Shown: positions 10,191 to 19,167 of the stretch, piece after piece | How the letters are laid out: each line of letters opens with the position of its first letter | Position numbering within the stretch: position 1 is the stretch's first letter | Origin: PALSA-693 sp963729695 | GTDB lineage: Bacteria > Actinomycetota > Acidimicrobiia > Acidimicrobiales > Palsa-688 | Reading direction: 5' to 3' | Length of the DNA stretch: 64,000 bases | Assembly (NCBI GenBank): GCA_963729695.1 | Contig: CAVSOT010000003.1 | Coordinates: 496,001 to 560,000, forward strand | The notes under the pieces: model-generated | Seen by the model: only the letters and a program-made list of their open reading frames with translations | What the model was told of the DNA's origin: nothing | The model's database searches: none | Position numbers and translations under genes: made by a program

Positions 10191-10301
10191 CTCTGGTGAG
10201 CTGACCGGCGATGACGCGCCGTGTCCACGCCGAGAGGGTAGGCGACGCAGGGCGGTCGCGGAACCGGCGGCCGTCGGCCCACCGGTACGCATGGAGGGGT
10301 C

Positions 10302-13113
10302 ATGAGCGTCTTTTCCAAGATCCTGCGCGCCGGCGAGGGCAAGAAGGTCCGGGCCCTGCAGGCGTTGGTCCCGGACATCAACGAGCTCGAGCGCGAAACC
10401 GAGGCCCTGAGCGACGAGGCGCTGGCCCACCGCACGGTCGAGTTCCGGGAGCGGCTGGACCGGGGCGAGGACGTCAACGACATGCTCGTCGAGGCGTTCG
10501 CCGACCGTCCGGGAAGCGGCCCGGCGGACCATCGGCCAGCGCCACTTCGACGTGCAGCTGATGGGTGGAGCGGCCCTGCACTTCGGGTGGATCGCCGAGA
10601 TGAAGACCGGCGAGGGCAAGACCCTCGTCTCGACCCTCCCGGTGTATCTCAACGGCCTCACCGGCAAGGGCGTCCACCTGGTCACCGTCAACGACTACCT
10701 GGCCCGGCGCGACGCCGAGTGGATGGGTCAGGTCCACCGCTTCCTCGGCATCGACGTCGGCCGGGTGTCGCCCGAGATCGACGACTGGCAGGCCAAGAAG
10801 GACGCCTACGCCTGCGACGTGACCTACGGCACCAACACCGAGTTCGGGTTCGACTACCTGCGCGACAACATGGCCCGGTCGCTGGAGCACATGGTGCAGC
10901 GGGGCCACCCCTTCGCCATCGTCGACGAGGTCGACTCCATCCTGATCGACGAGGCCCGCACCCCACTCATCATTTCCGGTCCGTCGTCGGAATCGGCCCG
11001 CCTGTACTACCAGTTCGCCGGCGTGGCTCGGTCGCTGACGGCCGAGGTCGATTACGAGGTGGACGAGGAAAAACGGACGGTCGCGCCGACCGAGGACGGG
11101 ATCGAGAAGGTCGAGCGGGCCCTCGGCATCGACAACCTCTACGACCTCGTGTCGTCAAACTACGTCCACCAGCTGACCCAGGCCCTCAAGGCCAAGGAGC
11201 TCTACAAGCGGGACAAGGACTACATCGTCGCCGACGGCGAAGTGAAGATCGTCGACGAGTTCACCGGGCGCATCCTGGAAGGGCGGCGCTGGTCCGACGG
11301 CCTCCACCAGGCGGTCGAGGCCAAAGAGCGGGTGACCATCAAGGAGGAAAATCACACCTGGGCCACGGTCACCCTGCAGAACTACTTCCGCCTCTACGAG
11401 AAGCTGGCCGGCATGACCGGCACGGCCGAGACCGAGGCTTCGGAGTTCGCCAGCACCTATGACCTGCCGGTCGTGCCCATCCCGACCAACATGCCGATGA
11501 TCCGGGCCGACGAGCAGGATCTGATCTACAAGTCCGAGCTGGCCAAGTTCGAGGCCGTGGTCGAGGACATCGTCGAGCGCCACGACAAGGGCCAGCCGGT
11601 GCTGGTCGGCACCGCGTCCGTCGAGAAGTCCGAGGTCCTCTCGACCATGCTCGAGCGGCGCGGCATCCCGCACCACGTGCTCAACGCCAAGCAGCACGCC
11701 CGAGAGGCCGCAGATCGTCGCCCAGGCGGGCCGGCTGCACGCGGTGACCGTGGCCACCAACATGGCCGGCCGCGGCGTCGACATCCTGCTCGGCGGCAAC
11801 CCGGAGCTGCTGGCGGCTCAGGAGGTCCAGGCCAGCGGGCTCGACCCCGAGGCCGAGGATGGCGCGGCCCGCTACGAAGAGCTGCTCTCCAAGTACGAGG
11901 AAGAGTGCTCGGCGGAGGCGACAAGGATCCGCGAGCTCGGCGGCCTGTACGTCCTCGGATCAGAGCGCCACGAGTCCCGCCGGATCGACAACCAGCTCCG
12001 GGGTCGTTCGGGCCGTCAGGGGGATCCGGGCGAGAGCCGTTTCTTCCTGTCGCTCGAAGACGAGCTGATGCGTCTGTTCGCCACCGGGGCCATGCAGTGG
12101 GTCATGGGCCGGGCGCTTCCGGACGACGTGCCGATCGACTCGAAGATGGTGTCCAAGGCCATCGAACGGGCCCAGAACACGGTCGAGGCCCGCAACGCCG
12201 AGATCCGCAAGGACGTCCTCAAGTACGACGAGGTGATGAACGAGCAGCGCAAGGTGATCTACGCCCGGCGGGCGCAGATCCTGGACGGGGAGGACCTGCG
12301 GGCCCGGACCATCGAGGTGCTCTCGTCGGCCATCGACAGCATCGTCACCGCCAACTGCGCCGGCTCGGACTTCGTCGAGGACTGGAACATCGACAGCCTG
12401 CTGACCGAGACCCGCCTGTACTATCCCGACGACGGCCACCAAGGAGGAGATCGCGGCCCTGCCGGACAGCACCGCGATCTACGAGACGCTGGCCGGCGAG
12501 GCCATCGCCTACTACGAGCAGCGGGAGGAGACCATGCCGGCCCCCGAGGGCGGGGAGCCGGCCGACACCATGCGGGCCCTCGAGCGGGAGGTCATGCTGC
12601 AGCTGATCGACCAGAAGTGGCGGGAGCACCTCTCCGAGATGGACTACCTGCGGGAAGGCATCGGCCTGCGGGCCATGGGCCAGCAGGACCCGCTGGTGGC
12701 GTGGCAGCGCGACGGCTACGAGATGTTCGGCCAGCTCATGGCCAGCATCGACGACGACTACGTCAAGATCGTGATGCACGCCCAGGTGCAGGTCCTCGAG
12801 CAAGCCCCGCCGACCGACGACGGCCTGGCCGGTGCCAGTTACCAGGCCCAGGACGAGCCCGTCCAGGGGGCGACAGGCATGCAGCGGGCGCTGGCCGCCG
12901 GGCCCGCTCCTGGCGAGGAGGTGGTCTTCGCCCCCGACCCGAGCGGAAGTGCTGGGCCCCGGCAGGCGACGATCTCGTCGGGATCGGTGGCGACCGCCCA
13001 GGCCGAGATCGAGAAGCCGGTCGTGCAACGATTCCGCCTTCGCCCGGGCCGGGCGCAACGATCCCTGCCCCTGCGGGAGCGGCAAGAAGTTCAAGTTCTG
13101 CCACGGGCGATAG
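10302..13113 (+). CDS. secA: Preprotein translocase ATPase SecA (frame broken)
   Basis: Motor ATPase that drives secreted proteins through SecYEG, about 935 residues once frames are joined. Seen in order: MSVFSKILRAGEGKK start; NBD1 with MKTGEGKT (Walker A, 10600-10623) and IVDEVDSILIDEARTPL; the preprotein-binding region; NBD2 with ATNMAGRGVDI and GSERHESRRIDNQLRGRSGRQGD; helical scaffold and wing domain; C-terminal SEC-C zinc motif NDPCPCGSGKKFKFCHG ending at the TAG at 13111-13113. Breaks resolve as single extra bases at 10501-10502 (CC), 11708-11709 (CC), 12434-12435 (GG) and about 13026. An essential gene cannot carry these, so sequence error is the best explanation. Confidence 0.95.
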
Positions 13114-13118
13114 AGGCC

Positions 13119-14240
13119 ATGCGCGGACTTCGAGCCAGAGCTCGACCTCCCTGCGGCAGAGGCTGGTGGACGCCAACTACTACCTGGACCTGGACGGGCT
13201 CCGGCGCCGGCTGGCCGAGCTGGAGGCGGAGCTGAGTCGCCCGGATCTGTGGGAGGACACTCACGGTCGGCCAGCGGGTCACCCGCGAGTACGGTCAGGC
13301 CAAGGGAGACGTGGACCTGCTCGACGCCCTGGCGCGCCGTGCCTCTGACGTCGAGACCCTGTACCAGCTGGCCCTCGAGGAGGACGACGACTCGGTCGAC
13401 GCCGAGCTGACCTCGGCCGTGGCCGCGATCGAGGGCGATCTCGACGCCCTGGAGCTGCGCTCCCTGTTCACCGGTGAGCACGACGACCACGATGCGGTCT
13501 GTGAGGTGCACGCCAAGGACGGCGGGACGGACGCCCAGGACTGGGCGGAGATGATGGTTCGCATGTACCAGCGCTGGGCGGAGCGTCGGGGCTTCGAGTT
13601 CGAGATCGAGGAGGTCAGCGAGGGCCAGGAGGCCGGGATCCTCTCGGCCAGCTTCATCATTCGGGGCCGCTACGCCACCGGGCTGCTCACCTCCGAGCGC
13701 GGGGTCCACCGCCTGGTACGGATCTCCCCGTTCGACTCCCAGGCTCGCCGTCAGACCAGCTTTGCGTCGATGAGCGTGGTCCCCTTCTTCGAGGACCTGT
13801 CCGGGGAGGTCGACCTGGACGAGAAGGACCTGCGCATCGACACGTACCGGTCGTCGGGGGCGGGCGGGCAGCACGTCAACGTGACGGACTCGGCGGTCCG
13901 CATCACCCACCTCCCGACGGGCACCGTGGTCGCCGTGCAGAACGAGCGGTCACAGCACCAGAACAAGGCCAAGGCCCTCCAGATCCTGGCGTCGAAGCTG
14001 GCCGAGCGGCAGCGAGAGGCCCGAGACGCCGAGATGTCCGCCATGGCCGGCCCCAAGGCCCTGGTCGGCTGGGGCGCCCAGATCCGGTCGTACGTGCTCG
14101 CCCCGTACCAGCAGGTCAAGGATCTGCGCACGGACTTCGAGACGGGCAACGTCCAGGCCGTGCTCGACGGCGATCTCGACCCGTTCATGGAGTCCTACCT
14201 GCGCTGGCGGCGGGCCAACGCGGGGGCTGTTCCCGTCTGA
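13119..14240 (+). CDS. prfB: Peptide chain release factor 2 (frame broken at 5' end)
   Basis: Class-I release factor for UGA/UAA codons, about 371 residues. It has the SPF tripeptide anticodon motif (VRISPFDSQ, near 13720-13740) that marks RF2 and the catalytic GGQ in SGAGGQHVNVT (near 13857-13880). Start ATG 13119 gives MRDFEPELDSLRQRL after removing an extra G at 13125-13126 and an extra C at 13146-13147. A third extra base sits at about 13261 (WEDTTVGQRVTRE). These do not resemble the classical programmed site, because no CTTTGA is present. The prfB-ftsE-ftsX order is conserved in actinobacteria. Confidence 0.95.
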
Positions 14241-14253
14241 CCTCCGGGCGGGC

Positions 14254-14259
14254 TACAAT
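14254..14259 (+). promoter_or_regulatory. -10 box (TACAAT) upstream of ftsE
   Basis: TACAAT lies 14 nt after the prfB stop and 54 nt before the ftsE ATG, leaving a short 5' leader that contains the pyrimidine tract CCTCCCCTTTTTTTCTC next to the start. No clear -35 was found. Confidence 0.45.
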
Positions 14260-14313
14260 CGGCTTGCGAGTGCGGAGAGGGCATGGCCCCCAGCCGCCTC
14301 CCCTTTTTTTCTC

Positions 14314-15000
14314 ATGATCAAGTTCGAGAACGTCACCAAGTCGTACAAAGGGACCACCGTCGCACTGCGAGACGTCGAGGTCGACATCCAGAAGGGGGAG
14401 TTCGTCTTCCTTGTCGGTCCCTCCGGGTCCGGTAAGTCGACCTTCCTCCGTCTCGTCACCAAGGAGGAGCAGGCCGAGCAGGGTCGGGTCTGGGTCGCGG
14501 GCAAGGACGTCGGTGCCCTTACCACGTGGAAGGTGCCGTACCTGCGTCGCAACATCGGCTGTGTGTTCCAGGACTTCCGGCTCCTGCCCACCAAGACGGT
14601 GTATGAGAACGTGGCCTTCGCCCTGGAGGTCATCGGCCGCCCACGCAACGTGGTCCACAGCCAGGTACCCCAGATCCTGGATCTGGTCGGGCTGGGTAAG
14701 AAGCTTTCCAACCTGCCGCACGAGCTTTCCGGTGGAGAGCAGCAGCGCGTCGCCATCGCCCGGGCGTTCGTCAACCGGCCGCTCATCCTCCTGGCCGATG
14801 AGCCGACCGGCAACCTCGACCCTTCCACTACCGCCGGCATCATGCGCCTCCTGGATCGGATCAATCGAACCGGTACTACGGTCGTGATGGCCACCCACGA
14901 CAATGCCATCGTCGACTCGATGCGGCGTCGGGTCATCGAACTCGACCGGGGCACGGTCATCCGCGACCAGGCCCGCGGCGTGTACGGGATGGGGGCGTAG
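14314..15000 (+). CDS. ftsE: Cell division ATP-binding protein FtsE
   Basis: 228-residue ABC ATPase that pairs with FtsX to activate peptidoglycan hydrolases at the septum. Walker A GPSGSGKS (35-42), Q-loop VFQDFRLLP (Gln86), signature LSGGEQQR (138-145), Walker B ILLADEPTGNLDP (158-170) and the H-loop MATHD are all present. Length and sequence are typical. It is followed by ftsX after 6 nt. Frame intact. Confidence 0.95.
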   Translation: MIKFENVTKSYKGTTVALRDVEVDIQKGEFVFLVGPSGSGKSTFLRLVTKEEQAEQGRVWVAGKDVGALTTWKVPYLRRNIGCVFQDFRLLPTKTVYENVAFALEVIGRPRNVVHSQVPQILDLVGLGKKLSNLPHELSGGEQQRVAIARAFVNRPLILLADEPTGNLDPSTTAGIMRLLDRINRTGTTVVMATHDNAIVDSMRRRVIELDRGTVIRDQARGVYGMGA

Positions 15001-15006
15001 CAACCG

Positions 15007-15894
15007 GTGGCTATTTCCTCTGGCTATGTCGCGCGCGAAACGATCGGCAACCTCCGGCGCAACCCGGTCATGACCCTGTCGGCGATCGTCACCATGGCGG
15101 TGTCGCTGTCCGCCCTCGGCGGTGTCCTTTTGATGCGCCAGGCCATCAACAAAGCCTCGCTCCAGTGGCGGGGCGGCGTGCAGATGGCGATCTTCTTGAG
15201 CCCCAACGTGTCGACCAACGAGACGGCGGCCATCGGCCACGAGCTGGCCAGTACGCCCGGCGTGAAGCAGTACCACTTCGTCAACAAGCCGCAGGCGTAC
15301 CAGGAGTTCAAGGAGATATTCGGGGGCAACAACGACATCGTCGGCGTGCTCACGGTGGCGGACATGCCCCCGTCGTACCGGGTGGTGCCGACCAAAGCCC
15401 AGGACATCGCCGAGCTGGGCCGGCAGTTCCAGGGCCAGCCCGGCGTGTTGCAGATCTCATATGCGCAGCAGGAGATCGACACCTTGCTGCACCAGTTCAA
15501 GGTGCTCCGGTTGATCGGCGGCATCCTGGCGGTAGGCGTGATGATCGGCGCCGTCGCCCTTATCATCAACACCATTCAGTTGGCGATCTACGCCCGCCGA
15601 AGAGAAGTGGCGGTGATGAAGCTCGTCGGGGCCACGAACTGGTTCATCCGGGTGCCGTTCATGCTGGAGGGGCTGGTCCACGGCATTGTCGGTGCCGTCA
15701 TCGCGTTCGCCGTCACCTATGCCGTGCGCAATACCATCGCATCCTTCGTCGGGAACGAGACGGTGTTCGGCACCAACCGGCTGTACGTCTCCCCGCATGA
15801 AGCCATCGTGACCGGGATCCTTCTCCTGGGAGTCGGAGCGATCGTCGGCATCGTCGGTTCAGCCTTCGCGGTCCGTCGCTTCCTCGCCGTATAG
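15007..15894 (+). CDS. ftsX: Cell division protein FtsX
   Basis: 295-residue permease-like partner of FtsE that passes ATPase-driven motion to extracytoplasmic NlpC/P60-type amidases. TM1 is about 20-43, the large extracellular loop 46-160, TM2 165-195, TM3 218-241 and TM4 265-291. The GTG start is 6 nt after the ftsE stop. Its last 36 nt overlap the 3' end of the convergent hydrolase gene. The usual downstream actinobacterial neighbour smpB is not present. Confidence 0.95.
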   Translation: MAISSGYVARETIGNLRRNPVMTLSAIVTMAVSLSALGGVLLMRQAINKASLQWRGGVQMAIFLSPNVSTNETAAIGHELASTPGVKQYHFVNKPQAYQEFKEIFGGNNDIVGVLTVADMPPSYRVVPTKAQDIAELGRQFQGQPGVLQISYAQQEIDTLLHQFKVLRLIGGILAVGVMIGAVALIINTIQLAIYARRREVAVMKLVGATNWFIRVPFMLEGLVHGIVGAVIAFAVTYAVRNTIASFVGNETVFGTNRLYVSPHEAIVTGILLLGVGAIVGIVGSAFAVRRFLAV

Positions 15895-16716
15895 CGCGGT
15901 CACCTCTCCGGCAGCAGGGCCCGACGCCACTTCACGCACGGCGGCCGCGATGACTCCGGGATGACTGATCGGCAGCATGTGGCCGCCGTCCGGCACGACC
16001 GTGTGGGTCGCCCGGGGTAAGCCGGCGACCAGGCGCGCCGAGACTGCCGGCGCCACGACATCGTCACGACTCCCGTTCACGACGGCGGTCGGCGCGCTCA
16101 CCCTGGCCAGTCGGGCCCCAATGTGGGGGAGCTCGCGAAGGAGGAGTTGCTGCTCGGTAACGACCGACCGGGAATCTGGTCTGCCGGCGGCAACCCCCGT
16201 GAGGCGGGTCACCCGGTTGAACACCGCAGCCGGTCGCCCGCGGAGCCGCCGGTCGGCCAACCCCTGGGCCGTGGGCCCGCCGAGCGCCTGCCCGACGAAG
16301 CGGTACACGGTGGCGACCGCATCGCCGGCGATCGGAGGGGCCAGCAACCGATCGGCCCGGCCCAGCGTCTGGCCGGGGCCAACCGACGCAGCCAAGACCA
16401 AACCCGCCGCGTAGGTGGGGTAGAACTCCGCGAAGGCCAGTGCCACTCCACCGCCCCAACTGAATCCGACGACGATGGCGGCCGGGATCGACAGTCGGTC
16501 GAGGAGGGCGGCGAGCGACGAGGCGTTGGCGGCGAAGCTGCCGGCTCCTCCGCCCGTCCGACCGTAGCCCAGGCGGTCAGGGACGAGCACGGTGAAGTCG
16601 TCACTTAGGAGGGGAATCACCGCGTGCCAATCGGCCGCTGTACCCGGTTGCCCGTGCAGCAGAGCGACCGCTGACCCCCGGCCGTACCGATCCGCCACCA
16701 GGTCCGGGAGGCTCAC
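15859..16716 (-). CDS. Alpha/beta-fold hydrolase
   Basis: 285-residue serine hydrolase. It has the oxyanion-hole motif HGQPG (21-25), nucleophile elbow GFSWGG (Ser86), a likely acid Asp218/Asp219 in NGSRDDVV, and His246 in GGHMLP. A cap domain of variable sequence lies at about 110-195. The substrate cannot be told; it resembles haloperoxidase/ester hydrolase-type enzymes. The GTG start is 7 nt after the stop of glbO, so the two are probably co-transcribed. The gene end overlaps ftsX by 36 nt. Confidence 0.8.
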   Translation of the reverse strand: MSLPDLVADRYGRGSAVALLHGQPGTAADWHAVIPLLSDDFTVLVPDRLGYGRTGGGAGSFAANASSLAALLDRLSIPAAIVVGFSWGGGVALAFAEFYPTYAAGLVLAASVGPGQTLGRADRLLAPPIAGDAVATVYRFVGQALGGPTAQGLADRRLRGRPAAVFNRVTRLTGVAAGRPDSRSVVTEQQLLLRELPHIGARLARVSAPTAVVNGSRDDVVAPAVSARLVAGLPRATHTVVPDGGHMLPISHPGVIAAAVREVASGPAAGEVTALYGEEATDREG

Positions 16717-16723
16717 GTGCTCG

Positions 16724-17110
16724 TCATGGGTCGTTGACGAGTCTCGCCGCGAAGGTGGTGAAGAAGCCCCGTAGCTGGGTTTCGTCCAATGGGCTGAGTC
16801 CCGCCTCGGTCACGGCTTCGCCCATGTGGTGCAGCCAGGCGTCGCGCTCGGCGGGGCCGATAGCGAAGCGAGCGTGGCGCTGCCCCAGCCTCGGCTCGCC
16901 CCGCTCCGCCGCGTACACCTGTGGCCCTCCCCAGCGCTGGATGAGGAACAGTTCCAGGCGCCGCCTCGCCGCCTCCAACCCGGCGTCTCCGGCGGGGTAG
17001 AGCGGGCGCAGCACGGGATCTGTCGCGACCCCTTCGTAGAAGCGCCGGGTCAGGGTCGCGAAGAACTCGTCGCCGCCGGCCCGCTCGTACAGGGTTGATC
17101 CGACAGCCAC
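16724..17110 (-). CDS. glbO: Group II truncated haemoglobin (trHbO)
   Basis: 128-residue 2-on-2 globin. Family signatures are TLYERAGGDEFFATLTRRFY, DPVLRPLYP, FLIQRWGGP and the HARFAIGPAERDAWL block with proximal His79 and Trp92 (TrpG8). Known members bind O2 tightly and are linked to membrane-associated oxygen or nitrosative chemistry. The frame stays open upstream to 17245, but that part is Arg/Pro-rich and unlike globins; GTG 17110 is chosen because it gives the family-typical N-terminus. It is divergent from the DUF732 lipoprotein. Confidence 0.85.
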   Translation of the reverse strand: MAVGSTLYERAGGDEFFATLTRRFYEGVATDPVLRPLYPAGDAGLEAARRRLELFLIQRWGGPQVYAAERGEPRLGQRHARFAIGPAERDAWLHHMGEAVTEAGLSPLDETQLRGFFTTFAARLVNDP

Positions 17111-17255
17111 ATCAGTCAGCTTGGTCGACGCGGGGAGACTTCTGCCGGGCGCGACCGTCTTCCGTCGGGTGGGCCCAGCCCTACCCCGGCGTGGTCCTCG
17201 TCGGAATTCGCCGTCGTGCCAGCTTCCTGCCACCTGGAACGGCAAGGCGCGCTTC

Positions 17256-17261
17256 TACACT
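17256..17261 (+). promoter_or_regulatory. -10 box (TACACT) for DUF732 lipoprotein
   Basis: TACACT ends 6 nt before the GTG at 17268 with no ribosome binding site, the layout of a leaderless promoter. Confidence 0.4.
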
Positions 17262-17267
17262 CGGGCG

Positions 17268-17636
17268 GTGACCCAGAGCCGTACGGAAGGCTCGCCGCGT
17301 CGATTTCGCGGGGTGTTGGCGGGCGTGATGGTGGCGCTGTTCCTTGGCGCGTGCGGCGGTGGGGGAGGAGCGAAGGCCAGCCAGAAGGATCAGCTGTTCC
17401 TGTCGGATGTCCACATCTCCGCTCCCGATATCGCTAGCTTTCGAACGAACGTCCAGCTCACCCGGCTGGGCCAGTCCGTCTGTGACGACTTCGGGTCCGG
17501 GGCTTCCTACGAGGAGCTGGCCGACCGGCTGGCCCTTTCTGAGGGGAGCAAGCCTCTGCCCTCGGAGGATCTTGGTGCCGTGATCGACGCAGCCGTGCAG
17601 GCCTACTGTCCACAATTCAACAGCCAGATCGGCTGA
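17268..17636 (+). CDS. DUF732-domain lipoprotein
   Basis: 122-residue secreted lipoprotein. Signal peptide with lipobox FLGAC (lipidated Cys29), then a Gly-rich linker and a DUF732 domain (about 40-118) with the family pattern DQLFLSDVH, LGQSVCDDFGSG, YCPQFN; the two conserved Cys probably form a disulfide. DUF732 proteins are common in mycobacteria and their function is unknown. The frame is open to 17121, but the lipoprotein signal fixes the start at GTG 17268. Confidence 0.8.
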   Translation: MTQSRTEGSPRRFRGVLAGVMVALFLGACGGGGGAKASQKDQLFLSDVHISAPDIASFRTNVQLTRLGQSVCDDFGSGASYEELADRLALSEGSKPLPSEDLGAVIDAAVQAYCPQFNSQIG

Positions 17637-17679
17637 CGGCGTCGGCCGGCTGAAGGGTTCCGGTCGGTCCGCTTCCTTA

Positions 17680-19167
17680 TCAGGGAGCGGGAATCCAGGG
17701 ACTGATGAAGGTCACCACCCGTTGCCCGAAGGCCACATGACTCCCTGGCGCAATGACCTTGCTCTCGTAGGGCCTCAGGGCGGTCCATTCGGTTGCGCCC
17801 CGGGTGAACACGCTCGTCCCCGCGGCGGACCCTCGATCGAGGACGGCGACGTCCCAGTCGATCAGGCGCACCTCGGCGTGGGATGAGGACACGTCGTTGC
17901 CCGCCAGCACGAGGGGGCGAGCCAGGCCGCCTCCCACGGTGGGATCGCGACCCGGGTCGGATCCCACCAGATAGCCCTGGTCGAGCCGGTAGATGGCGCC
18001 GTCGTCGGCCACGAGGACGCCGAGCGACGGGCGGGTCCCACTGACCGTGTCCCGCGCCCCGGCTGGTATCACCGTGTGACAGCGGACGCACTCCGTTACG
18101 CCGGGCCGGTTGAGGTGGCCTCTCGGGCAGAGCGCCCCGGCCACGACCGGGCGACCGGCGACAGCGGGCTCAGCGTCGGCTCCTCGCGGCAGCGGCTCTC
18201 CGGCCGCGACGGTGACCGTTCGCAGGTCGAGCGAACCGGCGGGGCCGGGCCGGGGTGGAACGCGAGGCACAGGAACCGGTTCGGGAGCAGGAACAGGCGG
18301 TTCTTCCGCTTGATCGTCCCGCCCGGACGGCGCCGCCGCGCCGGCCGCCACCGCGGCCGCCCCAGCTGCGAGTGCTCCAGCAGCGACTGCTCCAGCCGCG
18401 ACTGCATCCGGGCCCGCTCCCGCGCCGACCTCAGCCCCAGCCGCAACTGTGCCCGCCCCGGCGGCGCCGGCTCCGGCCTCGGTCCCCGCGCCGGCTGCGC
18501 CAGCTGGGCTAAGCCCGGTTGCGCCCGCGTCGGCTGCTCCAGCTCCGGTCCCCGCGCCCTCGGCCAGGGGCGCCTCATCGCCAAGATCGGTGTCCTCCAC
18601 AAGCGGGATGACGCTGGTGGCAGCGGGCGGCGAAAGCACGCTGGTGACGGTCCCTGCCTCAGGCTCTCGTTCATCGGTACGCACGGCAACCGGGCGACCA
18701 GATCTCGGAGTCGGGATGAGCACGAATCCGGCGCCCGGAACGACGCCGGCTTCCAGGTCCCACATGGCGTCTGGCTCCGCCTGCGGTGCCGGTGTGCCGG
18801 CCGGGCCGACCGTGATGGCGGGCCGCGGCGTGATGATGGCTTGGATCCAGCCAGGGCTGGGCGCCGGAGCCAGCCACCGGGCTCCGTCCCAGGCCTGGAC
18901 CGGGCCATGCAGCAGGGACGCCCAGCCATGGTCGCTCGGGCCGATCACCACGAACCCCACGTGAGGCTCGGGATCGCGCGTGGCGAGCACTCCGGCGATG
19001 TGGTCGGCGATCTGGCGGCCGCCTCTGGCCGAGGGGCTCAGGTTGCGCGATGACTGAGCCAGGAAGCTGATCAGGGCGGAAGACGCCGCTGGCGCAACCC
19101 ACGCCGCGATCCCGCCGTAGCGGATCACGGTGCCGGGTCCGGGGACGACCTCGATCCTTTCGATCAT
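17680..19167 (-). CDS. FHA-domain protein with Ala/Gly-rich linker and zinc ribbon
   Basis: 495-residue cytoplasmic protein. The N-terminal region (1-200) has no recognised fold. Then comes an extreme Ala/Gly low-complexity linker (about 203-279), a Pro-rich stretch, a four-ligand zinc ribbon C347-PRG-H351 ... C360-VR-C363-H364, and a C-terminal FHA domain (380-492) with GSDPGRDP, SSSHAEVR and DRGSAAGT. FHA domains bind phosphothreonine; the partner is plausibly a Ser/Thr kinase substrate. The start ATG overlaps the pseudokinase stop by 4 nt (ATGA), so the two are one translational unit. The linker is rich in repeated GCC/GGC and may be prone to length change. Confidence 0.8.
   Translation of the reverse strand: MIERIEVVPGPGTVIRYGGIAAWVAPAASSALISFLAQSSRNLSPSARGGRQIADHIAGVLATRDPEPHVGFVVIGPSDHGWASLLHGPVQAWDGARWLAPAPSPGWIQAIITPRPAITVGPAGTPAPQAEPDAMWDLEAGVVPGAGFVLIPTPRSGRPVAVRTDEREPEAGTVTSVLSPPAATSVIPLVEDTDLGDEAPLAEGAGTGAGAADAGATGLSPAGAAGAGTEAGAGAAGAGTVAAGAEVGAGAGPDAVAAGAVAAGALAAGAAAVAAGAAAPSGRDDQAEEPPVPAPEPVPVPRVPPRPGPAGSLDLRTVTVAAGEPLPRGADAEPAVAGRPVVAGALCPRGHLNRPGVTECVRCHTVIPAGARDTVSGTRPSLGVLVADDGAIYRLDQGYLVGSDPGRDPTVGGGLARPLVLAGNDVSSSHAEVRLIDWDVAVLDRGSAAGTSVFTRGATEWTALRPYESKVIAPGSHVAFGQRVVTFISPWIPAP

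Noticed and set aside
8483..10483. A 666-residue minus-strand reading frame across the whole interval
   Set aside because: It overlaps the C-terminus of the regulator and the start of secA, and its sequence switches between DUF2079-like and random Arg/Gly-rich stretches. Only the DUF2079 part is real, spread over several frames.
13119..13270. Frame change at the start of prfB as the programmed +1 frameshift of RF2
   Set aside because: The programmed site needs CTT-TGA after a Shine-Dalgarno-like run near codon 25. Neither is present, there are three separate breaks, and the neighbouring secA shows the same kind of extra bases.
12345..13910. A 521-residue minus-strand frame opposite secA and prfB
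   Set aside because: It is a GC-rich shadow of two clearly conserved genes, with no family motifs of its own. Similar shadows oppose the genes at 3.6-5.0 kb and 44.3-45.5 kb.
18096..18929. Alternative minus- and plus-strand frames through the Ala/Gly linker of the FHA gene
   Set aside because: They arise because the GCC/GGC-rich repeat lacks stops in all frames; none has a start signal or domain.
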